From assembly GCF_037996645.1 (NCBI RefSeq), contig NZ_JBBMXV010000001.1, positions 667,917 through 731,916 on the forward strand: a stretch of DNA of 64,000 nt, given 5' to 3'. The first letter of the stretch is position 1. The number at the start of each line of letters is the position of its first letter. This document shows, piece after piece, positions 1 through 8,569 of this stretch. Position numbers and translations under genes: made by a program. Source of the stretch: Halalkalicoccus tibetensis. GTDB taxonomy: Archaea; Halobacteriota; Halobacteria; Halobacteriales; Halalkalicoccaceae. The notes under the pieces were generated by a model that saw only the letters and a list, made by a program, of their open reading frames with translations, ran no database searches and was not told the DNA's origin.

Positions 1-768
1 CGTCTCACGCGGGGTTGCTGTTGCTGGCCGAGTACCCACTGTTATGACAAGCATCGTGCGGCGGATCAAACCCTACACGAGTTCTCTGCTAACTTCCCAT
101 TAGCGTCCCCCACTCCTCTCCTCCTCTGATCTCCGCTGTATTCGAGTCCAACTTTGTACAGCGCTCGCCGTCCTGAACGGGCTGTCTGCTTCAGAAGGTC
201 TATCCCGGGATTCGTCTGTAATGGCCGTCTGTAACTCTTGGCTGTTCAATATATCTGTAACATGCCTCGGAAAACGTCTATCGTTCGATGGCCACCGACG
301 TCAGTCAGACCCTCTACAACCCTCAGCTCATGCCAGAGAGAAACGATCGGTAGCAGTCAGTACAGAGGTCTTCGCGTCACTTGCCCTTTCCTTGCTCGCA
401 GCAGGAGCAGCACTACAGGTAACTGCGGTTCTCCTCCTCTGAATACAGAACTGCCACTGCCCTATTCGATAGACGCTGTCGAGGCATATGCAGGCAACTG
501 TTTCTTTTAGATAGCGGCTCCAGTATCGAGTAGCATCAACTGACTCGGAGAAGTGGATGAGCTCCTGACGGTTGGTGCTCAGGTGCCCCTGCGCTCATGG
601 TCAAGCGCTCCTGCACCTGTTTTCAGCAACGAGATACAGACATATAGTCCATTCGCCGCTCAGCATCCCCCGATAGAGGCCTCGACGGGGCCTTCTCGGG
701 TTCGGAGACGAGGGGCTCGACGACCGATATCGCTATGTACGGCTCGGCGCCTGAGTTCTATCGGTCAT
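1..768. other. Region with no recognisable gene
   Basis: This stretch has lower GC than the rest of the window, and every frame on both strands is broken by stops into short pieces. None of the translations resembles a protein family I recognise, and they lack the acidic composition of haloarchaeal proteins. It may be decayed mobile or intergenic DNA. Confidence 0.5.
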
Positions 769-948
769 ATGTCCAACGGAGAAAAGGTGAAGAGCGTTGC
801 GATCTGCGAGAACTGCGACCAGCCGAGCCCGGTTCGGATCTGGCCGGACGGTACCGTCCGGCCCATCGGCGGGAAACGACGGTGCTGTTCCGAGAGCTCC
901 TATCGGGTCGTCGAGAACGAGCCCCCAGCCGAGTTCGCCGACGACTGA
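769..948 (+). CDS. Small cysteine-rich (zinc-type) protein, 59 aa
   Basis: Short acidic protein beginning MSNGEKVKS, with a CENC pair near residue 13 and a CC pair near residue 38, a spacing that suggests a small zinc-binding knuckle. The frame is open upstream, but the upstream translation is arginine/serine-rich and unlike haloarchaeal protein, so the ATG at 769 is the sensible start. Haloarchaea encode many such micro-proteins; the function is unknown. It stands alone, upstream of the pilin. Confidence 0.7.
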   Translation: MSNGEKVKSVAICENCDQPSPVRIWPDGTVRPIGGKRRCCSESSYRVVENEPPAEFADD

Positions 949-1112
949 TCCGCTGCTTCTTCGATCCCCCTTGAGTCCTGTGAACCTCCATTGCCCGAGC
1001 GTCGTACACCTGGACGCCTAACGGGAACTCCGTCCGGCGGTTACGTCTCGCTTCGATCCGATATAGTTCGGATGGTTGCCAACTACAACGGTAAATTATA
1101 GCGTCGTTTATC

Positions 1113-1138
1113 TCGAAAATATTATATAACTTCGAAAA
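1113..1138 (+). promoter_or_regulatory. Probable pilin promoter
   Basis: A strong archaeal TATA box (TTATATAA, 1122-1129) lies between two direct copies of tcgaaaa (1113-1119 and 1132-1138). A start about 26 bp downstream would give the pilin a leader of roughly 120 nt, unusually long for a haloarchaeon. The repeat may be an activator or repressor site; that is inference. Confidence 0.5.
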
Positions 1139-1274
1139 CATATAGGAAAACAAGCACGAAGGTAGCCGACTGAGAGCGGGGCGAGCGATCGAATACGCCC
1201 TCCAGCGTCGTGTCGACGCATCACGGCGCGTAGAACACCGCCCTCGCGTCGGTCGCGTTCGTGCTCCAGAAACA

Positions 1275-1739
1275 ATGACACTCAAAACGCTCAAACAGAA
1301 GGTAAGCGGTCTTTGCAGCGGCGAGGACCGTGGTGTATCGCCCGTCATCGGCATCGTCCTCATGGTCGCCATCACCGTGGTGCTCGCGGCCGTGATCGGT
1401 GCGTTCGTGATGGGAATGGGAGATGAACTTGGCGACTCGACCCCGACTGCTTCAGTGAATGCGGAGATTACAGACGATGACGTTGTGTTCTATCACGAAG
1501 GCGGAGACACAATGGATGAAGACGACCTCCGAGTCGTTACTGGTGAGGGTGACGAAGGGATCGATGGATCCGAGACGTTTGGTTCTGGACAATCCCTTGC
1601 TGTTACAGAGAGCACAACAAACAATGATATTGACTCAGAGAGTCTTACCGGTGAGACAGTAAGTCTCGTCTTCGATGATGGTAGTTCGTCGGTGACTCTT
1701 GCTAGTGTGGATGTTGGAGAAAATGAATTTGACGATTAA
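1275..1739 (+). CDS. Archaeal type IV pilin, PilA-like
   Basis: Structural pilin of the archaeal family with a class III signal: a short basic N-terminus (MTLKTLKQK), then RGVSPVIGIVLMVAITVV, the processing site and hydrophobic helix typical of haloarchaeal PilA. The prepilin peptidase PibD would be expected to cleave just before VSPVIG, leaving the hydrophobic helix to form the pilus core. The roughly 100 remaining residues are acidic, Thr/Ser-rich and variable. The 3' two thirds are visibly richer in A/T than the signal-peptide part, which fits exchange of the surface domain. No other pilus genes are adjacent. 154 aa, normal for the family. Confidence 0.88.
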   Translation: MTLKTLKQKVSGLCSGEDRGVSPVIGIVLMVAITVVLAAVIGAFVMGMGDELGDSTPTASVNAEITDDDVVFYHEGGDTMDEDDLRVVTGEGDEGIDGSETFGSGQSLAVTESTTNNDIDSESLTGETVSLVFDDGSSSVTLASVDVGENEFDD

Positions 1740-1770
1740 AGCTAGAAATTCAAGACACAGATAGATTCCA

Positions 1771-1872
1771 ATGGTCGCCCTCTCGATCACCCGCGACATA
1801 GAAGGGATCCGTGATACCATCGCCGACGGCAAGTACGGGATCGACGTCGTCGCTCCCTCCTCGCTCGACTGA
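1771..1872 (+). CDS. Possible micro-ORF, 33 aa
   Basis: An ATG 31 bp after the pilin stop opens a 33-residue frame with haloarchaeal-looking composition (MVALSITRDIEG at the start, ending APSSLD). It could be a genuine micro-protein or the remnant of a larger gene. I do not recognise a family and there is no obvious promoter, so support is weak. Confidence 0.25.
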   Translation: MVALSITRDIEGIRDTIADGKYGIDVVAPSSLD

Positions 1873-1895
1873 ATCCCCGAAGAGCGAAAATGCGG

Positions 1896-2072
1896 TCAGT
1901 CGCGCTCCGCTCGCCGCGAGTCGTCCACCTGGATCGGCGTCCCGCGCGCCCATCCCCGGTCGTTCTCGACCGTGTGGCCGGTCTCGACGTGGTGTTCGAT
2001 CACGTCCGTTCCGGCGTCGTCCATCGTTTCATCGTCGACTGACCACTCGCAGTCCGTGCACGTGTAGACCAT
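1896..2072 (-). CDS. Small C2H2-like zinc-finger protein, 58 aa
   Basis: The frame begins MVYTCTDCEWSVDD and contains CxxC at residues 5-8 followed by a histidine cluster in IEHHVETGH, a layout seen in many haloarchaeal one-domain zinc fingers. The remainder is acidic and ends in DSRRAERD. Function unknown; such proteins are often regulatory or structural micro-proteins. It is transcribed toward the pilin gene, and nothing links it to the lipoprotein gene upstream. Confidence 0.7.
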   Translation of the reverse strand: MVYTCTDCEWSVDDETMDDAGTDVIEHHVETGHTVENDRGWARGTPIQVDDSRRAERD

Positions 2073-2350
2073 TCGATGCTACCTGCTCACACGGTTCTCG
2101 CTCGTCGTTATCAGTGTAGGGGCTTTCGGACGACGGTCGCGCTACCTCGTTAGTTCCTATCGGATTTAACAGGGAAAATACTATACGCGTGGGCGTTCCG
2201 GAACCGAACGCCAGGGCTCACACACATCGATTGACGGTCGACGTTCAGGGGCACTCTGGCATCGCGGTTCTCTCTCTTGGCATCGCATAATTCCGTTCGG
2301 CGCGCGTTATCGGGTGGATAGGTATATGGGTCGCGGGCCTACCGAGAAAC

Positions 2351-2417
2351 GCTGGCACGCGCCAGCACGGACGGATAGTGATACTCGATGCCTCCCCCGC
2401 CTCGGTCGGCGGGGTTT
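2351..2417 (+). ncRNA. Candidate small RNA with promoter and terminator-like hairpin
   Basis: A TATA-like box (GTATATG, 2322-2328) sits 26 bp before a perfect hairpin (GCTGGC-acgc-GCCAGC, 2351-2366). About 30 nt later a second perfect hairpin (CCCCGCC-tcggtc-GGCGGGG, 2395-2414) is followed by TTT, like an intrinsic terminator. No convincing coding frame overlaps. The spacing suggests a roughly 67-nt transcript; this is inference from layout only. Confidence 0.35.
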
Positions 2418-2494
2418 CCGTCGAGGACGTCGAGAACGACGATCGAATCGGTTTTCCGCGATTCATTGGGCCGAGCGGCGGCTCCTCGTACGGT

Positions 2495-3142
2495 TCAGTC
2501 CTCGAGCTCCACGCCCTCCGCGAGCGTGATGATCGACTCCTCCTCGCCGCCCAACAGCCGCGGGTAGATCCCGAACACCACCACGTACTCGTCGTCGCTC
2601 TCGACGACGCCGGTGTGGACGAAGACGTCGACCCCGAGCTCCCCGAACGCCGCCTCGCCCTCGAACTTCGAGAGCTCGGTCTGCTCCCCGAGGACGGTCA
2701 CCGTCCGCCGGTCGATCTCCGACCCGATGTCGATCTCCTCGTACTGTGTTTGGGCCTCGTCGGCGATCTCACGGTTGTCCGCGTCCTCGATGGGGTTGAA
2801 CGTGCGGCCGAGCACCTCGACGGCGGGCGTCGAGAGGGTCGCGAAGACGGCGCCGCGCGCCTCGCCCAGCGGCCCCATATCGATCAGTTTGTGATACTCG
2901 GCGATCCGGTTGACCACCTCGACGTCGCGGGTCTGGCCCGCCGCGATCTCGACGGTGCGCTGCTCCTCGATCGTCTCGGTCCGTTCGAGCTCGTAGTCCG
3001 TCCCCTCGAGGACGTCCTCGCCGACGCGGGCCGGCGGGGCGACGAACCGGGCGGGCTCGCCGCTCAGGACGTCGAGACAGCCGGCGCTACCCGTGGCCGC
3101 GAGCGCGACGAGCGTGCAGAGGCCGCGACGCGAGAGGGACAT
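2495..3142 (-). CDS. Secreted lipoprotein, DUF6517-like
   Basis: The N-terminus has twin arginines (SRRGLC), a hydrophobic stretch and a lipobox ending in GSAGC, so the protein should be exported by Tat and anchored as a lipoprotein through Cys22. The body of about 190 residues is acidic, with motifs such as EYHKLIDMG and FGIYPRLLGGEEE that I associate with the haloarchaeal DUF6517 family. Biochemical role unknown. 215 aa; the gene stands alone, downstream of (and in the same direction as) cysS but separated by 81 bp. Confidence 0.75.
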   Translation of the reverse strand: MSLSRRGLCTLVALAATGSAGCLDVLSGEPARFVAPPARVGEDVLEGTDYELERTETIEEQRTVEIAAGQTRDVEVVNRIAEYHKLIDMGPLGEARGAVFATLSTPAVEVLGRTFNPIEDADNREIADEAQTQYEEIDIGSEIDRRTVTVLGEQTELSKFEGEAAFGELGVDVFVHTGVVESDDEYVVVFGIYPRLLGGEEESIITLAEGVELED

Positions 3143-3223
3143 TTCTGTGGTCGGATTACGGGTCGGGCAGCATAAAGGCGTGGACTCGCCCGGGCGCCGC
3201 GATCGGTTGGCGTGCTGGGCGGC

Positions 3224-4699
3224 CTACAGCCGGAGGCTCGTCCCGTCGTCCCCGTCCTCGACGCCGACGCCGAGCGCCTCGAGGTCGTCGCGAAGCGCGT
3301 CGGCCCGCTCGTAGTTGCCCGCCTCGCGTTCCTCCTCGCGCACGCGCAGGACGAGCTCGGCGACCTCCTCGGCGAGCTCGACCCGGCCCTCCCCGTCGGC
3401 GCCGAACGAGAGCCCGAAGACGCCCCCGCCGAGCTCCTCGATCGCCTCGATCCCCCGGCGCAGCCCCCGGTAGTCGTACTCATCGTGGGCGTCGAGGTGG
3501 CGATTGATCGCACCCCCGAGCTCGAGGAGGGCGGCCATCGCTTCTCGAGCCCCGAAGTCGTCGTTCATCGCCCGCGCGAACTCCTCGCGAGCGTCGGCGA
3601 TGGCCCCGCGGAGCTCCCGGTCCTCGACCTTCGTCCGGGCGTCGGGGCCGTCTGCGGCCTCCGTCGCCCGTTCGTAGGCGCGTTCGAGGCGCTCGTATCG
3701 CTCCTCGGCTTCGGCCATCGCCTCCTCGGAGAACGTCTGTTTCGAGCCGTACTCCGTCGAGAGGTAGAACGTGCGGATCACGTCGGGGCCGAACTCCTCG
3801 AGGGCCGCCGAGACGGTGAAGAAGTTGCCCAGGCTCGAACTCATCTTCTCGCCGCTCGTCTCGAGCAGGCCCGTGTGCAGCCAGTAGTTGGCGAAGCGCT
3901 CGCCCGTGGCCGCCTCGCTCTGGGCGATCTCGTTCTCGTGGTGCGGGAACACGAGGTCGTGACCGCCGATGTGGATGTCGATCGTCTCGTCGAGGTGGGT
4001 CATCGCCATCGCCGAGCACTCGATATGCCAGCCGGGCCGACCCTCGCCCCATGGCGAGTCCCACGTCTGGCCCTCCGGCGGGTGGTCGTGCTCGACCTTC
4101 GCGTGTTCGCGGATGGCGCTCTCGGAGACGCCGCCGGCCTTCCAGAGCGCGAAGTCCGCGGGGTTGCGCTTCTCCGAGCGTTCTTCGGGGTCGCCCTGTG
4201 ATTCGAGATCGGCGAGCTCCTGGTTCGAGAGCTGGCCGTACCCCTCGAAGCTGGTGACGTCGAAGTAGACCGAGCCGCCCGCCTCGTAGGCGTGACCCCC
4301 CTCGATCAGCCGCTCGACCAGCGCGATGATCTCGGGGACGTGCTCCGAAACGCGGGGGTAGACCGTCGCGCGCTCGAGGTTCAGCCCGCGCATGTCGGCG
4401 AGTACCCCCTCGATGAAGTGGCGGGCGACCTCGCCCTCGGAGTCGCCCAGGCCGTCCTCGCCGGCCCGAGCGGCGATCTTCTCGTTGACGTCCGTGAAGT
4501 TCTCGACGTGCCTGACGGAGTGGCCCTCGTGCTCGAGCCAGCGACAGATCACGTCCGAGTGGACCCACACCCGGGCGTGGCCGAGGTGGGCGTCGTCCGA
4601 GACCGTCAACCCGCAGACGTACACCAGCACTTCGTCGTCGTGCGTCGGTCGAAACTCCTCGCGCTCGCCCGAGAGCGTGTTCGTCACGGACAGCATCAC
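3224..4699 (-). CDS. cysS: Cysteinyl-tRNA synthetase
   Basis: Class I aminoacyl-tRNA synthetase that charges tRNA-Cys in the cytoplasm. The HIGH motif appears as HLGH (38-41) and KMSKS as KMSSS (285-289), with serine in place of the second lysine. The zinc-site residues expected for CysRS are present: Cys29, Cys228 (HIECSAM), His253 and Glu257 (FPHHENE). 491 aa, normal length. Two adjacent ATG codons (4699 and 4696) could both start it. The anticodon-binding helical tail is complete, ending GDDGTSLRL. Confidence 0.96.
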   Translation of the reverse strand: MMLSVTNTLSGEREEFRPTHDDEVLVYVCGLTVSDDAHLGHARVWVHSDVICRWLEHEGHSVRHVENFTDVNEKIAARAGEDGLGDSEGEVARHFIEGVLADMRGLNLERATVYPRVSEHVPEIIALVERLIEGGHAYEAGGSVYFDVTSFEGYGQLSNQELADLESQGDPEERSEKRNPADFALWKAGGVSESAIREHAKVEHDHPPEGQTWDSPWGEGRPGWHIECSAMAMTHLDETIDIHIGGHDLVFPHHENEIAQSEAATGERFANYWLHTGLLETSGEKMSSSLGNFFTVSAALEEFGPDVIRTFYLSTEYGSKQTFSEEAMAEAEERYERLERAYERATEAADGPDARTKVEDRELRGAIADAREEFARAMNDDFGAREAMAALLELGGAINRHLDAHDEYDYRGLRRGIEAIEELGGGVFGLSFGADGEGRVELAEEVAELVLRVREEEREAGNYERADALRDDLEALGVGVEDGDDGTSLRL

Positions 4700-4833
4700 T
4701 CTACATCTCGCCCGGCGCGCCTTTCAACCCGTCGGTCAGCCCCGATGTCGTAACCGTCGGGCGGCGGTCCGCCGGAGGGCGGCTGATCCCGTGACTATAT
4801 AAACACCTGCCGTGTAAAGCGCATCGTACAGAG

Positions 4834-5616
4834 ATGAAGTCGGTGGGACCGGAGGAGGGGCCGATACGGGTACTACACGTCGACGACGACGAGGCGTTTT
4901 TGCGTCTCACGGAGTCGTCGCTCTCGGAGATCGATCCGGGTCTCGATCTCCGACAGACGAGCGATCCGACGGGCGTGCCCGACCGGATCGACGACGAGGT
5001 CGAGTGTGTCGTCAGCGACCACCAGATGCCGGAGCTCACGGGCGTCGAACTCCTCAAGCGGGTACGCGAGGTTCATCCCGACCTCCCGTTCGTCCTCTTC
5101 ACCGGCCAGGGCAGCGAGCAGGTCGCGAGCGAGGCCATCTCGGCGGGCGTGACCGACTACGTCTCGAAGGACGGCGGTCTCGAGGGGTTCGAGCTGCTCG
5201 CGACCCGCGTTCGGGGCGCGGTCGAACAGCGTCGCCTGGAGGAGTCGCTGGCCGCCACCCGCGAGGGCTACGAGAAGCTGCTCGAGACCGCGCCCGACGC
5301 GATCCTCGTCGTCGACGCCGAGACCGGCGACCTCCTCCAGGTCAACAGTGCCGCCGAGGAACTGTTCGGCCGCTCGCGCGAGGAACTCCGGGGGCTCCAC
5401 CAAACCGAACTCCACCCCAAGAGGGACCGCGAGTACTACCGCGGCGTCTTCGAGGAGCACGCCGGCTCCGACGGCGTGCTCCGCGATAAGCGCGAGCTGA
5501 GCGTGGTCCACGCCGACGGCCACGAGATCCCCGTCGAGATCAGCGCCGCGTCGCTCGAACTGGACGATCAACGGCTGGTACAGGCGATCTTCCGGGACCT
5601 GCGCGACCGGCGGTAG
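4834..5616 (+). CDS. Receiver-PAS signalling protein
   Basis: Residues 11-130 form a response-regulator receiver domain: acidic pocket DDD (17-19), phosphoacceptor Asp62 in SDHQMP, Thr90 and Lys112. Residues about 145-255 form a PAS sensor domain (ETAPDAILVVDAETGD). There is no kinase or DNA-binding domain, so output must go through a partner; a cognate histidine kinase is not in the window. A TATA box (tatataaa near 4795) sits 35-40 bp before the ATG. Haloarchaea carry many such receiver-PAS proteins and the signal is unknown. Confidence 0.85.
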   Translation: MKSVGPEEGPIRVLHVDDDEAFLRLTESSLSEIDPGLDLRQTSDPTGVPDRIDDEVECVVSDHQMPELTGVELLKRVREVHPDLPFVLFTGQGSEQVASEAISAGVTDYVSKDGGLEGFELLATRVRGAVEQRRLEESLAATREGYEKLLETAPDAILVVDAETGDLLQVNSAAEELFGRSREELRGLHQTELHPKRDREYYRGVFEEHAGSDGVLRDKRELSVVHADGHEIPVEISAASLELDDQRLVQAIFRDLRDRR

Positions 5617-5656
5617 AGACGACAGTTCTATGCCCGCGCCGTCGCTAGCGTCGGAT

Positions 5657-6529
5657 ATGCAGGCGCTCGTCATCGTCGGTCACGGGTCGCATCTGAACCC
5701 CGGTTCCTCGAGACCCACGTTCTCGCACGCCGACACGATCCGCGAGACGGGGGTCTTCGACGAGGTCCGCGAGGCGTTCTGGAAGGAGGAGCCCTCCTTT
5801 CGCGAGGTACTCCGGACCCTCGAGAGCGACGAGGTCTACGTCGTCCCGCTGTTCATCAGCGAGGGCTACTTCACCGAGCAGGTGATCCCCCGCGAGCTCC
5901 GCCTGGAGGGCTGGGACGTCTCCGAGTGGGAGTCGGGCGACGGCGTCAGCGCCGATCACGCCACCCTGGAGGCCAGCGACGTCGAGAAGACGGTCCACTA
6001 CTGCGGGCCCGCCGGCACCCACGACTCGATGAGCGACGTGATCGTCCGGCGCGCGGAGTCGGTCACCGGCGATCCCGAGGTCGGGGACGGCTTCGGCCTC
6101 GCGGTCGTCGGTCACGGCACCGAGCGAAACGAGAACAGCGCGAAGGCGATCCACTACCACACCGAGCGGATCCGCGAGTCGGGCCGGTTCGACGAGGCGA
6201 AAGCGCTGTTCATGGACGAGGAGCCCGAGGTCGACGACGTCACCGAGTTCTTCTCGGCCCCGGACGTCGTCGTCGTCCCGCTCTTCATCGCCGACGGCTT
6301 CCACACCCAGGAGGACATCCCCGAGGACATGGGGCTGACCGACGACTACCGGACGGGCTACGACGTACCAACGGAAGTCGACGGCCACCGGATCTGGTAC
6401 TCCGGGGCGGTCGGGACCGAGTCGCTGATGGCCGACGTGGTGCTCGAGCGCGCCGCGGAGGCCGGCGCCGACGTCGGCGCGGCCATCGAGCGCGTCCGTG
6501 ACGCGGAAACGGGGGTCGCGGGCGACTGA
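5657..6529 (+). CDS. cbiX: Sirohydrochlorin chelatase family protein, CbiX-like
   Basis: Two tandem CbiX-type half domains, each opening with VGHG (VGHGSHLN near the N-terminus, VGHGTERN near residue 150) and each with an FTEQ/HTQED-type strand. In the family the histidines bind the metal that is inserted into sirohydrochlorin for cobalamin or sirohaem synthesis. The ATG at 5657 begins MQALVIVGHG directly at the first strand, so it is preferred over the in-frame ATG at 5630. It overlaps the next gene by one base (TGATG), implying co-translation. Confidence 0.85.
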   Translation: MQALVIVGHGSHLNPGSSRPTFSHADTIRETGVFDEVREAFWKEEPSFREVLRTLESDEVYVVPLFISEGYFTEQVIPRELRLEGWDVSEWESGDGVSADHATLEASDVEKTVHYCGPAGTHDSMSDVIVRRAESVTGDPEVGDGFGLAVVGHGTERNENSAKAIHYHTERIRESGRFDEAKALFMDEEPEVDDVTEFFSAPDVVVVPLFIADGFHTQEDIPEDMGLTDDYRTGYDVPTEVDGHRIWYSGAVGTESLMADVVLERAAEAGADVGAAIERVRDAETGVAGD

Positions 6530-7605
6530 TGAACGCCCCACAGCTCGACGCGCTCGTCGCGAGCGCGCCGGAGGGGATCGAGTTCGACGGGCTCTCGGTC
6601 GCCGCCTCGGGCGAGGAGAGCTACACGGTCGGCATCGACGGCGGCTCCCGGGAGGTCGACGAGGCGGGCCTTCGCGAGTTCGCCGAGGAGAACCCCTGGT
6701 TCGTCTCGAACTGGTACTACTGGACGCGGGTCGTCGGCGACGCGAACGCGCGCTACGACTTCCTGCGCTGGGTCGAGGGGGCTGACGGGCGCTCCGTCGA
6801 GGAGCGCTACGAGGCGCTGTCGACCGGCACCGGCCGAACGTGGGGCCAGCTCCACGTCGTCGCGAGCCTCGGCGGGGACGGCGAGCGTCGCTACGCACTT
6901 CGTCACGTCGACGACGCCGACGCGTCGGACCTCGAGACCTACGAGGACCCCCTCGCGGCGCGCGAGCTCGTCAAGCACGACGATCGAGGGCGATACCGAC
7001 CGCTCTCGACGGCCCCCACGCTGCCGACGGGCTGGGAGTACCCCGACCTCGACGGACGCGACCTCGTGCGCACGGTGGACTTCATCTATCCGGCGACGGT
7101 CGCGAACTGGCACCGTGAACGCGAGGGCGAGCTCGACGTGAGCCACTTCCGCGAGACGGCGGAGCGCCAGTCGGGCATCTACGAGATCGTTGAGGGACTG
7201 TCCGTCGAGGAGCTCGAGGCCGCCGCGGAGGCCTGCTGTGTCGACTCGCAGTGTCTCAGACGACGCATGTGGGACGAGGACGATGAGACCGAGCTCGACG
7301 TTCCTCGGGGCGACGGCGAGTTCCCCTGCCGGGAGCCGTGTTCGGTGTTCATCACCGCCGCGCGGAAGTTCGTCACGCTCGGCCGGGAGGACACCCAAAC
7401 GTACGAGTTCGAGCTCACACCGACGGAAAAGGAACAGGTCGAGGAGATCGTCGACGCGGTCGCGGAGGGGCGGACCGACGAGATCCGGGAGGCCGACCTG
7501 AACGAGGGGGCCAACCGCTATCGGGCGCGGTATCTGCGGGCGCGGCGGATGGACGAGGAGGGGCTGTCGGGGACGCCGACCTATCCCGAGGATCAGGAGC
7601 TGTAG
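6529..7605 (+). CDS. DR2241-family Fe-S protein, partner of CbiX
   Basis: 358-aa protein with a cysteine cluster in its C-terminal third (Cys236, Cys237, Cys242, then Cys267 and Cys271 in CREPC), arranged as if to hold an iron-sulfur cluster. I assign it to the DR2241 family, which in other organisms is found beside or fused to CbiX chelatases and may act as their stabilising or redox partner. The one-base overlap with cbiX supports a shared job in corrin or sirohaem metal insertion. The exact reaction is unknown. Confidence 0.75.
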   Translation: MNAPQLDALVASAPEGIEFDGLSVAASGEESYTVGIDGGSREVDEAGLREFAEENPWFVSNWYYWTRVVGDANARYDFLRWVEGADGRSVEERYEALSTGTGRTWGQLHVVASLGGDGERRYALRHVDDADASDLETYEDPLAARELVKHDDRGRYRPLSTAPTLPTGWEYPDLDGRDLVRTVDFIYPATVANWHREREGELDVSHFRETAERQSGIYEIVEGLSVEELEAAAEACCVDSQCLRRRMWDEDDETELDVPRGDGEFPCREPCSVFITAARKFVTLGREDTQTYEFELTPTEKEQVEEIVDAVAEGRTDEIREADLNEGANRYRARYLRARRMDEEGLSGTPTYPEDQEL

Positions 7606-8213
7606 AGCAGCGCGGCCGCGCCGGCGATCGCGACGAGGACGATCCCGACGCCGAGGATCACCGCCGGGTTGCCGGCGATCAGCGCGCCGACGACGACGAA
7701 CAGCAGCGCGAGCGCGACGAGCGCGCCCGCGGCGATCACCCGCATGGGAAGGCCGTCGTCGCCTCGCGAAGTCCGCGAACGCCGCGAGCGCGAGCCACTC
7801 GAACCCCGTGAGCGCTGGGGGGAATCCTGGCGGGGCTGGGGCTTCGAGAGGCGTTCGTCGACCTCGACGGGGACCTTCTCCGGGCTCTCCTCGGGGGGGA
7901 TCAGCGAGATATCGATCACGGCCGTCTCCGCGCCGTAGCCGGTGACGATCTTCAGGCGGCCGCTGACCGGGCGGCTCCGCTGGTCGACCGACGCCTCGAT
8001 TCGGTAGCTGCGCCCGGCCTCGAGGAAGTGGTTGCCGCCGTCGAGCGAGATCGCGTCGGCGAGCCCGTCGTCGACGTTGAGATGGACGTGGGTCGCCGAG
8101 CCGTGGTTGGTGAGTTCGACCACGAAGCTCTCGCTGGTCTCGAACTGACGGACCTCCGGCTCGATCGAGTGGACGGACTGGCGGTTGACGTCGACGGACA
8201 GCGTCCGGTCCAC
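7593..8213 (-). CDS. Haloarchaeal membrane-anchored protein (DUF7524-like)
   Basis: About 130 N-terminal residues look like a beta-rich Ig-like domain (ELTNHGSATHVHLNV), followed by a Ser/Arg-rich linker and two C-terminal transmembrane helices (from about residue 150). The frame stays open upstream, but that part overlaps the Trm112-like gene in another frame; a GTG at 8213, five bases after that gene's stop, gives VDRTLSVDV and is the likely start. The pair probably forms an operon. Function unknown. Confidence 0.65.
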   Translation of the reverse strand: MDRTLSVDVNRQSVHSIEPEVRQFETSESFVVELTNHGSATHVHLNVDDGLADAISLDGGNHFLEAGRSYRIEASVDQRSRPVSGRLKIVTGYGAETAVIDISLIPPEESPEKVPVEVDERLSKPQPRQDSPQRSRGSSGSRSRRSRTSRGDDGLPMRVIAAGALVALALLFVVVGALIAGNPAVILGVGIVLVAIAGAAALLYSS

Positions 8214-8218
8214 GGTCC

Positions 8219-8413
8219 TCAGGCGACCGCGTCCTCGCGCATGTCCGGTGGCAGGAGGTTCGGGATGCCGTCCTCGATCGGGTAGACCTCGCCACAGTCG
8301 GTGCAGGTCAGCGTCCCGGAGACGATCTCCTCCCCGTCGCGCTCCTCGACGTCGAGCTCGAGCTCGCCCTTGTCGATCGGACAGCAGACGATATCCATCA
8401 ATGACTCCTTCAT
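8219..8413 (-). CDS. Trm112-like zinc protein
   Basis: 64-aa protein with CCP (DIVCCPIDKGEL) and CTDC spaced to bind one zinc, followed by VYPIEDGIPNLLP, the signature of the Trm112/UPF0434 family. In archaea Trm112 activates several RNA and protein methyltransferases by direct binding. No methyltransferase is adjacent; the next gene downstream is a membrane protein with which it is probably co-transcribed. A second ATG at residue 6 is an alternative start. Confidence 0.85.
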   Translation of the reverse strand: MKESLMDIVCCPIDKGELELDVEERDGEEIVSGTLTCTDCGEVYPIEDGIPNLLPPDMREDAVA

Positions 8414-8569
8414 CGCCCCTCACCTGCGGCGTACATGGCCCAACCGACGGTAGCGGGTGGGAAAAGTATGACGGGTTCGTCCCCGCGTCCCGAACGGCGG
8501 TTTCGGCGGCGAGTACGACCCGGGATCGACACCCCGCAGTATATGTGATCCGCGGCGCAACCCCTCGGT

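Noticed and set aside
2245-2466. 73-codon minus-strand ORF
   Set aside because: Composition rich in Pro/Thr/Arg, not acidic, and no recognisable motif; the candidate RNA explains the palindromes better.
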